A stretch of DNA of 64,000 nucleotides from Isoetes taiwanensis (taxonomy: Eukaryota; Streptophyta; Lycopodiopsida; Isoetales; Isoetaceae). A program made the translations under genes and the position numbers. The number at the start of each line of letters is the position of its first letter. Position 1 is the first letter of the stretch. The notes under the pieces were generated by a model that did not search any database, was not told the origin of the DNA, and was given only the letters and a program-made list of their open reading frames with translations. The DNA is taken from NCBI GenBank assembly GCA_021234155.1, contig JAJEKV010000003.1, forward strand, positions 12,025,819-12,089,818, in the 5' to 3' direction. This document shows positions 23,029 through 34,309 of the stretch, one piece after another.

Positions 23029-25726
23029 TTCTTCGATACATCTTCATCAAGACTACTAACAGATTATAGTAAAAACATTTTACTACACCGCTTTCGTTCA
23101 AGACGAAGAATACACAACACATATCCATCCTGGCGTTACCCAGGCCACAAATGGAAGGCACAATACCTAAAACATCATTTCCATAATATTTCCAAAATAC
23201 AGTAACATCATTTCCACATTGGCATTTTAATATTTATATATAAAGTTTTAGAATTCTACCAGTGTAACATACAAAGTATAGAGTGTAAAGTATTTTACAT
23301 CCTATTAGAAAGCATATCCATGTTCCTATTTCAAATCTCAAATGAGCATTTAATTTTCAGAATTTCAGAAAATATATTGTTCACAAAGTAATTACTGTTC
23401 ATATAATTTCTAAATAGCAGCATCTTATTTTAATATATCATATGTCAACATACAAATTCCAGCACATTAATTTCCCAATTTATATTATGTCATAGTTTAA
23501 AACCTGTAGACCATTATAATAAACTATCTCAACATCTCAAAGTTTTTAACGAATACCCATGCATCAATTCATGTAACCAAGTTTCATGAGGGAATCTAAC
23601 ATATATCATTCATACAAGTATGCCAGCTACAATATCTTATCATATACTGCCAATATTCTTAGTACCCCTCAAGATTTAGTTAGATCTCACCAAATGGAGT
23701 ATGAGATCTGGATTTGTTGATCGTTTTTCCGTTGTATCATCTTCCCTTGTGGTAGCTTTTGTGTTGCCACCTTGTAAAATTGAAAGAACAGGAGATGGTG
23801 TCTCTGTTACCTGCACCCAAACAGACCAATATTAGCATGAAGATGGTAATAAGGAAAGGGGCGTCAGGTAAGCAGTGAGACACTATGGCTCTTCGCCCTT
23901 CACCTATTCTTTTCAAAAAAGAATGGTGTATTATAAGCAAATTGAGCTCTAGAACTAACAATAGATCTTAGAAAAAGCACAAATAAACTACTAGCTGCAC
24001 ACTTCAGCTTTATAGTCAGGCATAGCCAAATGGAAAACATATACGACTTAACCTTGCTGCCATTAAACCAGCAGATGGCTAATCTCGACTGCAAGCATTC
24101 TGGTTTATTAGACGTATCATGTACAGCTGACATGCTGGCAAGATCCGCATGTATATAGTAACAGAAAGGAATATCAGCCTATTTATTAGATATGGTGAAG
24201 CAAGCAAATACATAGTATCTTTTACTACCATTTACATGAAAACATGTTTATCAAATAGAAATCGGCCACATGTTAAGGTACATCCTATCTATACAACAGA
24301 GCTTGTGGGAGCAGCAAATCGATATCCCCTGGAACCAAAGGTAATCCATAATGTTAACTAATAAACACCAAAAAAGGCATAGTTACAAGCTCTACAATAA
24401 ACTCTTAAGAGCTGTATGGCACCAAATATCAGGACCATAGCACCATTTCCGATATGGGTCAGCTTATACTTAACCTTTACAAAGCATTAATCAAGCTATA
24501 TCATGTATCAAAACTCAGTTTATCTTTTAATCATCTAGCCTAATAACAGAAACCGGATGTATTCAGGCTATATCTATCTCAGATATATCACCAGATTCGT
24601 CATCCAGAACATTCAGTAAGAATGTAAACTTATATAGCATGTTTCTGTATTACAACTAGCTAATCTTATCCAGAAGCATTCATAAACTAGCACTAGAATG
24701 GCAAAGCCTTCATTTTTTGCTCTATTTTTACCAGAATCATTACTAAAAGTAGACAAAACCTTCAGATAAATAAACGAAACCTGTGTTTGGTCGCTCCTGG
24801 CTTTGACAGCTTGCTTTGTTTGTTCTTCTTCATTATCATTCCGTGCTTGTATGTTTGGAGCAGAGTTTCCGGCTCGTACTACCCTGCTACACGAGAGTAT
24901 AAAAGCCCTTAGGCATATCGGATCTTCCACAAGAAGAGGAACGGCACTAAACCAACAGAGGAGCCGCTTCGAATATGCTATTAAGGTAAACTCAATACCT
25001 AAATGTCCAACACGAATTTTTTATCTTTAAAAACCCTATTAGTGCCATCACAAATGTCCACATAAAATGTCCAACTAACTAGCCCTTGCACCAACATTTT
25101 GTATAAGCATTTAATAAACTGCCATACTTTACCATTTTGTGTAAGCCTTTAATGTGATCGGCAAGCCCTTTTAGGTTCTCCCCATCATCCATGTCAACAT
25201 CTAAGCTTCTCGATTCAAGATATTACATCTTACAAGCTCCATTCTTATCTCATCGGTATATGTCCATAAAAATAAAGCTGCCCACTTATTATATGCCATT
25301 TATTAGCCATACGAATTTATACCATATAGAACTTAACCTTTTTACCAACATAACGATTACCTTAGTGTATCTATTTCCATCATTGCTCCTATAAGTGGAC
25401 TAGAGTACCCTAGTTCACCTTATATAAGTAGGTATCATCATATAGGTCCCATCATATTTACTAGGTGCCATCATAATTAAATAAACAAGGTGCAAACATG
25501 CTAGAGCAATAAATTCCCATACGATATCGAATTTCCAACTCACATTTTCTAATTTTCAAGTCTCTTTTTTTAAAAAAATAAAGTGGTACATGTGTCATGG
25601 CCTATTACCATGCCAAAGCAGTTGTCTCTAGATGGTTTTAGACATTAGGATTCAAAAAAATCCCAAGTGATCTAGCCAAACCATAAGGGCATGTATTCAT
25701 AGTGTGAAGAATCAAAGAATATTTCT
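23029..25726. repeat. 2.7-kb direct duplication, copy B
   Basis: See copy A. This copy keeps the longer open frames and more regular splice sites (for example CTGCTACACGAG, where copy A lacks two bases), and is followed by a longer TTC microsatellite. Confidence 0.95.
23676..25215 (-). CDS. Exons of an unrecognised multi-exon gene in copy B
   Basis: Three minus-strand exon candidates fit together. About 25215-25092 is acidic (DVDMDDGENLKGLADHIKG) and ends TGT-TG before GTGCAA. 24883-24781 spans 103 bases with acceptor TAGCAG and donor ACACAG/GTTTCG. 23810-23676 spans 135 bases with acceptor GGTGCAG, ending in a stop after LILHLVRSN. The phases (2, then 0) match at both junctions. The product fragment of about 115 residues is hydrophilic, Gln/Glu/Thr-rich and probably disordered. 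I do not recognise it, and the 5' exons are missing or lie upstream. Plus-strand frames at the same sites are a possible alternative. Confidence 0.4.
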
Positions 25727-25782
25727 TTCTTCTTCTTCTTCTTCTTCTTCTTCTTCTTCTTCTTCTTCTTCTTCTTCTTCTT
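25727..25782. repeat. (TTC)n microsatellite
   Basis: About 18 triplets at the right border of duplication copy B. Confidence 0.95.
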
Positions 25783-25784
25783 TA

Positions 25785-27070
25785 AACATTTGCTATGAGC
25801 CTATTATTTCCATTGTTACATTATTCCCCCTTAACCATTGCTACATATTGCTTTTATTTTCACCTTCTCTTCCAAGATTTGAGCATATCTTTCAAAATAC
25901 ACCTATGATGGCATCTTGCTTGATTGAAAAAGATGTGCCATAATCAAAACTCCATAGCCAAATTCTTGGAAGCTCCATAAATGTGTGCATGGGTATACCC
26001 ATAGTGGTGAGCTATTGAAATCATAAAGAGCCTTTTATTTTTGGCCATCAAATCTTTAAAACATTGCTAAAGAGCTCGAATACGTGAATATGACAAAAAT
26101 ATGTGAAGCAAGATATGAAAATACTTAGGCTGTTTTCGTGACATGCTCTTGCGAACCGTAAAATCTGAGAGATCAGCTTAAACCATGCACAGTCCTCTGC
26201 TGCTACCGCTGCAACCACACCATTTTGGATTCTCGCATTCTAGGAATGTCGTATCCTAATTTTAAACACTAACAAGCCAGAAAAGATATTCTTGAAGATC
26301 CAATCGCGTCTATGAAGCTCTAGTGACATGTTAACCACGGTATGAAGTGATTTCAAAGCCATCTATGCATTCCTCATCCCAAGATAAATCCTCAAGGCTC
26401 AAAATCTTCCTTCAATTATTTTCTACACGATTTTTGCTGGATTCATGACTTGAATAGCATGAACGGGCCACGTTATGAATTATTCGATCTTGATACAATA
26501 TTCTTTTTGCCCAGTTGATAAAAGAATAATCTGACATCATTTAAAGCTTTTTTCCAGTCCAAAACATTTTGATAGCAAAAGTTTTTGTATTCCAAATCTA
26601 AGTTTGACAGGTTGCTATCATTAATAGCAACTTTTAGCATCTGTGTGCTTTGAAATCTTTAAAAAATACCATTGCAAACTCAAGTTGCAAAATATATCAT
26701 TCTGTCTGCAACTAAATTTGATTGTTTTTTGATAAACCAGTGCACGAAATATAGTTCCCATAATTCAAAGTGTGGTTTGATCACTTGCCCCTCATCATAA
26801 CATCATTTTGCATCCTTTGGCATTGGAAGTTCCCAAAAATTCCCTTGCAAACTTGTGTTCTTGATTTCTGATCATTGTTTTTCCAATTGACTTTTACTGA
26901 CCAAAAATCGATCCAAGTTTGAGCTCGAATATCTTCCACATCTGAAGTTTGGCTTGGAAAAGGATTTTTTCCTTGGTTTCAGCAGCTTTTCTCTGATAGT
27001 CTACGCAATCAAATCACCAGAAATTCCGAAGCTTTGATAAATATAGTGCTTTGAACCCTGCTACCATTTT
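25785..27070. other. Non-coding, nothing recognised
   Basis: AT-rich, with stops in all frames and no repeats noticed. Confidence 0.4.
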
Positions 27071-27182
27071 GCAGAAATGGGAAATGTATGAATACTTTGC
27101 CTTCTTAGTTGTATATTGGAATTTTTTGCAGAAATGGGAAAGGTATGAATACTTTGCCTTCTTAGTTATTTATTGGAATTTT
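27071..27182. repeat. 57-base tandem duplication
   Basis: GCAGAAATGGGAAA(T/G)GTATG through TATTGGAATTTT occurs at 27071 and again at 27128, nearly identical, so it is recent. Confidence 0.9.
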
Positions 27183-27539
27183 CTTCTATAGACTGATAAC
27201 CTTAAGTGATCTGGAGGTTCTAACCCAAACTGAAACCTAGTTGCAAGTTTGTTCTTATGTTCGACCCTAAAGCCAGGTTGAGGGTCGACATCTACATCTG
27301 AATCGCCATCCTAACAACCAATTAATGCAACATAGTACCATCTCTTATACTTATTACAATACCATTTTTTAATCAGTAGAATTTGGTTGTTTCTTTGAGG
27401 TACTTGACACTGCTATCAATTGCTAAAGTTCAAAATTGACATGATATGATCAAGATTGATGTGATCTCTCAGATTTGTTCTTACTGAATCTGCAAATTGA
27501 CTGATAGAAAGTGCAAAGAGACAAGAAATGGACAAGTAA

Positions 27540-27745
27540 CACAACAATGATTGATATGTACGAAAACTGTGGCTATCTAAATGATAAAAGAAAGGTATTT
27601 AAGCAAATGAAATCTCAGAATTTGGTTGCTTGGATAACCTTGAGAACTATATATGCCTAGAATGGCTATAGCACCGAGGCACTATATTTGTTTATATAGC
27701 TACAGATGAAAGGATTACATCTAGCTAAAGTCGCATTCGAAGCCA
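27540..27745 (+). pseudogene. PPR protein fragment, decayed
   Basis: The plus strand encodes MIDMYENCGYLNDKRKVFKQM then SQNLVAWITL, followed after stops by NGYSTEALYLF and LQMKGLHLAKVAFEA. This is the repeat order of a plant PLS-class pentatricopeptide protein (LIDMYAKCG..ARKVFDQM, NLVSWNTMI, AQNGY..EAL.LF, M..EG..PD..AF). Stops interrupt it, and no more repeats are visible on either side. PPR proteins bind organelle RNA; this piece cannot. Confidence 0.7.
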
Positions 27746-27749
27746 AAAT

Positions 27750-28679
27750 CACACTTCTTACCTACAAAATTTTTGAATTAAGTCAAATTCGGTACTCTGA
27801 TGTCATCATAGATGGCCTCAAATCGTTTTGCATGTGCATTCCAAGCCAAGAATAAATTATATGAAAAATGTTGCGAGTCAGAATTTGCAAAGAAATGACA
27901 AAGAAGTTAAAAGGGCAGCAGTGACTTTACACGCTATGAAAAAAAGCATATATTTGAGCCATTTTTAGGATGGCGAAGGTATGGGAATCAAGAAAGCAAT
28001 TTTAAAAATGGAGGCGAAACATTCCTCTTTGGGTTGAGAATGTCAGCGAAGTTTGAAATGAGAAGGAACTGCTTTTTGAAAAAATTGGGCTAAAAAATGC
28101 AAGAAAATTGTGAAACATGCCATCGCAACATTTTTCTTGAAATCCAAAAAGTTTGCCCATTTGCAGTTCGCCTCTAAAATCATCACCAACTAATTTCCAA
28201 AACAACGAGGAGAACGGCGAAGTCAAGTGTAGAAAAATCAGATACTATGTTCAGATTCAAAGATGAATGGTTTTAGTGTTGTAAGGATACTTTTAGTATG
28301 GTGTTTAACTTTGGAGAAAGAGCAGCCAAGATAATGCAACCATGAAGTTGGTGTAAAACGTTAAGTAATAGGTAGGTAAGGACTTGCAGATTTTATTATC
28401 TTCCAACTCCCTTGGGACTATTCTAGAGATGTAGGCCCCTCTAGTGTTGGTAGATGCGCATCACTTACCATTGACTCAAAATAATTTGTTCACAACTTAA
28501 AATACGTTCTAGGTAACATTGATTAAAACGTGCAAACGGCTTCATCAGAGCCGTCCAAGAAATCAACGGACGTAAACATCTGACTTTCCACGGCGGAAAA
28601 GCCAGACGGTGCCCAGTCTATTGTATTGGTATTGTATTGAAGGGAAGAAGCGAGCAGCTCCGGAGAGGGAAGCAGGGTG
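27750..28679. other. Upstream region of the TM9 gene
   Basis: Nothing coding is seen. No clear TATA box stands in the last 150 bases before the ATG. The sequence immediately upstream (GGAAGAAGCGAGCAGC..GGAAGCAGGGTG) is purine-rich, as in many plant 5' leaders. Confidence 0.35.
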
Positions 28680-30680
28680 ATGGCGAAATCGAGCTCCGCG
28701 GCTATGGCGGTTCTGGCATCTTTTATTCTCCTCGTTGCCTTTGCACCCAGATCTGGCCATTCTTTCTATCTTCCAGGCAGCTATTTGCATACCTACCCAT
28801 CTGGAGCAGAGCTTCTTGTGAAGGTAAACTCCTTAACCTCTGTAGACACAGAGCTTCCTTATAGCTACTATAGCCTGCCATTCTGTGAGCCCCAAGATGG
28901 CGTTCGTAAGAGTGCTGAAAATCTGGGCGAGCTTCTTATGGGAGATCAGATCGAAAATTCGCCTTATAAATTCAAGATGAATGTGAATGAGCGAAATGTC
29001 TTTCTTTGCAACAAGCCTGTCACTGAAGGTGATGCTAAGCATCTGAGGCAACGGATCGACGACATTTATCAGGTGAACCTTATTTTAGACAATCTGCCAG
29101 TTATTAGGTATACTAAGGCCATGGATTCAGATCTGCTGATCCGATGGACTGGATACCCTGTTGGATTTCGCATCAAGAATGACAAGAATTACTATATCTA
29201 TAATCATCTTAAATTTAAGGTGCTGATTCATGAGCATGAAAACACTGGGGTTGGATCTGTTATGGGAACTGCTGATGGATTTGAAGAGATCCCGACACCA
29301 ACAGGAGATAAAAACGTTTCTGGGTTTGTGGTGGTGGGATTTGAGGTCACTCCTTGCAGCGTTCAGCATAATCGTGCTGCTGCAGAAAAGCTTGGCAGTA
29401 ACATGTATGGGCAGCTCCCAGAGGTGATTTGTGATATGCAAACAGGGCCACTGCAGATGGTGAATCCAGGCGAATCTTTGACATTTTCTTATGAAGTGGA
29501 ATTTGAGAAGAGTTCTATTCGCTGGCCATCAAGATGGGATTCATATTTGAAGATGGAAGGGGCAAGAGTTCACTGGTTTTCAATCTTGAATTCTTTGATG
29601 GTTATTGCATTCCTTGCAGGCATTGTTTTTGTTATTTTCCTGAGGACTGTAAGGAGAGATCTGACCAAATATGAGGAGCTAGACAAGGAAGCACAGGCAC
29701 AAATGACAGAGGAGCTTTCCGGGTGGAAACTAGTAGTGGGAGATGTGTTTCGTGCACCTTCACATCCACAGCTGCTCTGCATCATGGTTGGCAATGGAGT
29801 GCAGATCTTGGGTATGGCAGTTGTCACCATCTTGTTTGCAGCCCTTGGGTTCATGTCCCCTGCATCAAGGGGCATGTTGCTCACAGGAATGGTTCTGCTC
29901 TATCTTTTCCTGGGTATTGCTGCTGGTTATGTGGCTTGCAGATTATGGCGCACTGTGGAGTTGGGTGATGCCAAGGGTTGGAGATCAGTAGCTTGGAAAG
30001 TTGCATGTTTCTTTCCTGGTATAACATTTTTTATACTCACCGTGCTCAATTTCCTGCTTTGGAGTAGTAACAGCACAGGTGCCATGCCAATCTCCCTGTT
30101 CTTCATCCTTATAGCACTTTGGTTTTGCATATCAGTGCCATTAACTCTTTTGGGAGGATATTTTGGGGTTAAAGCAGAACCTATCCATTATCCTGTGAGG
30201 ACTAACCAGATCCCTAGGGAAATTCCAGCTCAAAAATATCCTTCTTGGTTGCTTGTTTTAGGAGCTGGAACTCTGCCTTTTGGGACCCTCTTCATTGAGC
30301 TTTTCTTCATTATGTCCAGTATATGGATGGGCCGTGTATACTATGTCTTTGGATTTCTTCTTGTGGTGTTCATCTTGCTCGTCATTGTCTGCGCAGAGGT
30401 TTCTGTTGTTCTGACATATATGCATCTTTGTGTTGAAGACTGGGCATGGTGGTGGAAAGCATTCTTTTCTTCAGGATCTGTGGGGCTTTACGTTTTTCTC
30501 TATTCCCTGAACTATTTAGTTTTTGATCTACACAGCTTAAGTGGGCCTGTTTCTGCTCTTCTCTATGTTGGATACTCCCTCATGATGGTATTTGCCATAA
30601 TGCTTGCAACGGGCACAGTTGGGTTCCTAACCTCTTTCTATTTTGTGCACTACCTCTTCTCTTCAATCAAGCTAGATTGA
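28680..30680 (+). CDS. Transmembrane 9 superfamily (nonaspanin/EMP70) protein
   Basis: An intact single-exon ORF of 666 residues. The ATG at 28680 is chosen because the preceding in-frame codon is GTG and the context GGTGATGGCG suits a plant start. A signal peptide covers residues 1 to about 28 (hydrophobic VLASFILLVAF, cleavage before FYLPG). The luminal domain follows to about residue 295, with the family pattern FYLPGSY..TYPSGAEL.VKVNSLTS and LPYSYYSLPFC. Nine membrane helices then lie in the C-terminal half. The protein ends SSIKLD, a KXD Golgi-retention/COPI-binding tail known for plant EMP/TMN proteins. The length fits the family (about 590-670 residues). It is likely a Golgi/endosomal membrane protein. 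No neighbouring gene is functionally linked. A lack of introns may be ancestral or due to retroposition; I see no poly(A) remnant. Confidence 0.95.
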   Translation: MAKSSSAAMAVLASFILLVAFAPRSGHSFYLPGSYLHTYPSGAELLVKVNSLTSVDTELPYSYYSLPFCEPQDGVRKSAENLGELLMGDQIENSPYKFKMNVNERNVFLCNKPVTEGDAKHLRQRIDDIYQVNLILDNLPVIRYTKAMDSDLLIRWTGYPVGFRIKNDKNYYIYNHLKFKVLIHEHENTGVGSVMGTADGFEEIPTPTGDKNVSGFVVVGFEVTPCSVQHNRAAAEKLGSNMYGQLPEVICDMQTGPLQMVNPGESLTFSYEVEFEKSSIRWPSRWDSYLKMEGARVHWFSILNSLMVIAFLAGIVFVIFLRTVRRDLTKYEELDKEAQAQMTEELSGWKLVVGDVFRAPSHPQLLCIMVGNGVQILGMAVVTILFAALGFMSPASRGMLLTGMVLLYLFLGIAAGYVACRLWRTVELGDAKGWRSVAWKVACFFPGITFFILTVLNFLLWSSNSTGAMPISLFFILIALWFCISVPLTLLGGYFGVKAEPIHYPVRTNQIPREIPAQKYPSWLLVLGAGTLPFGTLFIELFFIMSSIWMGRVYYVFGFLLVVFILLVIVCAEVSVVLTYMHLCVEDWAWWWKAFFSSGSVGLYVFLYSLNYLVFDLHSLSGPVSALLYVGYSLMMVFAIMLATGTVGFLTSFYFVHYLFSSIKLD

Positions 30681-31490
30681 TAAAAGTTAACAGTGAGGAG
30701 TTCGTCTACTTCTGGTACATTGCAAAAGTAGGTGAGCTGCAGCGATGCTTTTGAAGCCAAAGCATTCTGGCATATATATCAGAAGTGCCCGGATATTTAC
30801 TGAGATCCTTTCTGGAAAGCAGTCAATATTTTAACGGAATTGATTCTTATTTCATTTTAATGTTAAATGTTTATGTATTATGGTGCCATTAATCCCTGAC
30901 GGCATCTTGTGAAAATACTGGTAAGTAGAAATGGGTTATCTACTGTTCTAACTAAACAGCTGCATTTCTTGAATTAATCAGTTCTCTGTGGATGAGAAAT
31001 GGTTATTTCATCCCATGTAATTAGTATTTGATGTTTTCCTAACAGAATTCTGTACAGCAGAAGCAGGGGTTAGTTACAGACTTACAGCTATAAACCTTTT
31101 CAGAAAATCATAGGAATTAACCATGGATAGAACTAGTTTCTATATAACAGTGTATTCTTTCCGGTGTGCATGGACCCCGAAGACAGAAACATGCATTTTA
31201 TTTTAAAAAGGCTTTCTTAAATGCTATCTCTTACATTTTATAGTAAAAGAAGGGAAAATAAGTCTTTTATTGTGTGTTTCCAATCTTTGTTCATTAAATT
31301 CCGGGAACTAAGCAAAGCAAAATAGTTTGGAATTTTCTGTTCTAGATGTAAATGTGTCCACATCGACGCTTGCATCTGACGTAAAAGCAATCTAGTTGCA
31401 ATCCTGCCCACAAAGACAATCATATCATGACATGTGGCATGTTCCATCTCCACGAAATGTAGCACAGAAATTTTACAGCGATGAACATCT
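30681..31490. other. 3' region of TM9 gene and intergenic DNA
   Basis: The likely 3'UTR carries AT-rich near-upstream elements (TTTAATGTTAAATGTTTATG near 30857). The exact polyadenylation site cannot be placed. The 92-codon minus-strand frame at 31238-31516 has no domain. Confidence 0.35.
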
Positions 31491-31494
31491 TGGC

Positions 31495-31555
31495 TTTTAC
31501 CTTGCATTCTTTGCATTTACCTTGCATTCTTGGAGTTTTACTTGCATTCAATTGC
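31495..31555 (+). repeat. Three short tandem units (TTTACCTTGCATTCTT)
   Basis: Three imperfect copies of TTTACCTTGCATTC lie in a row, immediately upstream of the nested palindromes, whose core TTTACTTG is similar. Confidence 0.6.
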
Positions 31556-31575
31556 AACTGGATTGCTTCCACGTT

Positions 31576-31672
31576 AATGTCAATTTACTTGACATTCCTA
31601 AGATGTCAACAGAGCTCCGCACTTCGCGCGTCGCCCTGTTTCCATCTCAGGAATGTCAAGTAAATTGACATT
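31576..31672. repeat. Nested palindrome: 30-base inverted repeat, each arm itself a hairpin
   Basis: Arms 31576-31605 and 31643-31672 are complementary at 29 of 30 positions. Each arm contains AATGTCAA, five bases, TTGACATT, a perfect hairpin on its own. The loop of 37 bases is GC-rich (ACTTCGCGCGTCGCCC). No known element was recognised. Confidence 0.85.
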
Positions 31673-31679
31673 CCTGTAT

Positions 31680-34300
31680 ATGTAAATGCTTCACCAAATC
31701 ATTTTTTATTTCTACTGTTACATCACTACCCACCCACCCAAAACTAAGGCCCAAATTCCACTACCGGAAGTCGTAGTTACCTCTGTGGCATTAAATTCCT
31801 TAAAAAATATCTACCTTAACAGGACCTATGATTCCACAACGGTAAAGGTAGTTCTTCCACAACAAGATCTACTTCGTTGTTTTGATTCATGTCAAGATCC
31901 AGAGAGTGGCAATTGTTGTTGCTGCAAAAAGACGGGAGGAATCCCCTGACAGTTAAGCGGCTATTTATAGCATCCACATCCTTATTCGAAGCAAAATTCG
32001 ATGCTCAAATACCTCCATTAGTGGAAGCACAGAGAAGAAGATAAATTTTGGATGCTCGAACCAGATTGGCCCATCTTCAACTTCCAGACATCAATTGACG
32101 CCAGGGGAATCTCGGCCTAATTTGCTCGAGATTCAATCATGTTGATAGAATCTGGTTGTGCATTTGCATAGATCATTGCTTCATGGTTTAATAGAACATG
32201 TAGCTTACTTAACTGCGGCTAAAATGATTATTGCCATTGTTTGCGTTCTGCCGCTTGGATGCAATTAAATAAGAGGAAACAAAAAAATACACCTTAACAT
32301 GAAGATATCTTCATATCATTACTATTTATCAACTTATTGCACTGAAATGTTATTATAGATATGATCAGAGCAACAAGACTTCCAGGTCGGATGCGAAATA
32401 AATCTAATAATTGGCTGTCATTTCATCTCAAAGCAACGGCTGTTTATTATTCATCAAATAAAGGAACTGCAATCCCATCGAGAGGCATCGTTTGTTGGGA
32501 TTAATAAAAAGGATTCACAAAATAATCAACATCATTTCTATCAACGAAATAGTGAAAGATCAGCTCAAAAATGCAATTTCTACGAGGCAATCAAAGAATA
32601 AAACTTAAATGCAAATATATTTATTCAAGAACATGAAGGCCACAAACCTTGACCAGAAACAAAAAGATGAGCAAAATACAGCTAACCCTTGCAAAAATAT
32701 TGCTGAAAAGGACTAAATTGTGGGATTATAGACAAACAAGAGAGACATAATCCATTCCTGCTCAAATCCGACAGAAAAGTCACCATGCCGACTGCCTCAG
32801 ATATGTTTGCCAATTGCTGCTGAACTTGAACTTCTAAACAAAGAAACAACACATAGAAAACCCTAACCTTTGTTGTTTTGAAACTCAAATTCCACCTTAG
32901 AAACTATGATTTTCAATACAAATAACTAAAAAAAAGCATTCAAAACCTTATCGTATTCCCAACCCCTTCCACAACTTTGGAACATAATATCAAAAACACG
33001 CGTTCAATATAATGCTCCTAAATCACACACGCAATTAGGGGAGGATGCCCTTCTTCCACTCACTCCCCTTCAATGACCCACTTTTTCCTATAGCACACTG
33101 CGTATTATTTATTGTGTCTCTGTATTAGCCCCTTTGATGGTGATACCAGATCTCCTTAGAGCTCACTATCTGATCATATACTTTTCCTTTCTTTTTTATG
33201 GTTTTTTTGGGCTCTGCCACAATTCAAATGCAAGTTAATCTGATACGTAATTTTCCCTTCTATTAAATTAAATCCCAGGTATTTAAGATGGTTTTCCTTC
33301 TTCTATTTCTGTGCAAAGAGTCTTTCTCGAGCTTTAATGTGCCTAGAGCTCCACTCTATTTATCTATTTATCTTTAAGCTTAAATTAGAAGACAGAGGCA
33401 GAGGATTTGGGTTGTCTGGTTCCCAGAAAGGTCCATAGGTTTCCACAGAGCCAAGAAAAAAGGTAACAAATGGCATCCATAGTCACAATTACAGCTATGT
33501 CTATAGTCTCAGCTCCTGCTGTTCAAAGGCTTTTCAAGCCGCTGAACCCAACTAAATCAAGGCTTTCACTAGCCTTAAAGCTGGCAATTTATTTTTTGCC
33601 CTAGTGTGGATTCTGAATTTGCCGTTAGAACTGTAAAAAATGAAAGCCATGTACACTGTGTACATGTACACATTCTTCATTTTGGGCTGAAATGTTAAGG
33701 AATGTCGACACAACTTAATTTAAATTAAAGATTGTTCATCTGGGGGGCTATTAATAGGGAGAAGTTATTTTAAGTAAGTTGTACCATTTTAAGGTTTCTG
33801 TTTCACATAAACAACATTCCACCATAGACAAGCTTTGAAAAAAATGCAAAAAAAGGGGCAGCTGCATGTTTGAAGAGAATAAAACAAGCAAAATGCTCCA
33901 ATATAATGGGCCAAAATATTAATATTTTGGATGTATAACAAATAGAATCATTCAACCAATTTATTACCATGTTTGATGTGGTAGATCTCCAGCTTCAATC
34001 AAAACGCATACCTCTTTTCTCTATTATGAATGTAAATCAGGATATTCATATTATGCAAGCATCAGTAACATTTGTTCAGATGTGTTTAAGGAAACAACTT
34101 CTCATCTTTTGCAATCCATTCATTTTAGATGTCTTGTTTCGTGATTGATAGTTCTCCATCAGTCAAGATAAGTAGTGATGACAATGTACTGAAGACAATA
34201 TACTTTTGAGATTGTGTTACTTCTTAGGATTAGCAACAATTTGATCTATCATTTTTACTCTTTACGTACCTGCATCTTTAGTGTTAGTAGATACTCATAT
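31680..34300. other. Mostly non-coding; one transit-peptide-like ORF
   Basis: AT-rich with no repeats of note. A plus-strand frame of 87 codons at 31686-31949 ends in a Cys cluster (GNCCCCKKTGG) and is unrecognised. The small ORF at 33470-33604 is listed separately. Confidence 0.35.
33470..33604 (+). CDS. 44-residue ORF resembling a plastid transit peptide
   Basis: The ATG in context AACAAATGGCATCC starts MASIVTITAMSIVSAPAVQR, followed by FKPLNPTKSRLSLALK and a stop. The MAS start, high Ser/Thr/Ala content, absence of acidic residues and Arg/Lys spacing are those of chloroplast targeting peptides. It could be a first exon or a gene fragment that lost its mature part. No donor site is obvious before the stop. 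Confidence 0.3.
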   Translation: MASIVTITAMSIVSAPAVQRLFKPLNPTKSRLSLALKLAIYFLP

Positions 34301-34309
34301 AATGTCAAA

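Noticed and set aside
19787-25726. 2.7-kb LTRs of a large retrotransposon
   Set aside because: The repeat ends lack TG..CA, there is no primer site or polypurine tract in the spacer, and the spacer has no coding capacity.
28563-28790. Minus-strand and frame-shifted ORFs overlapping the TM9 gene
   Set aside because: They are shadows of a 666-residue ORF with clear family features.
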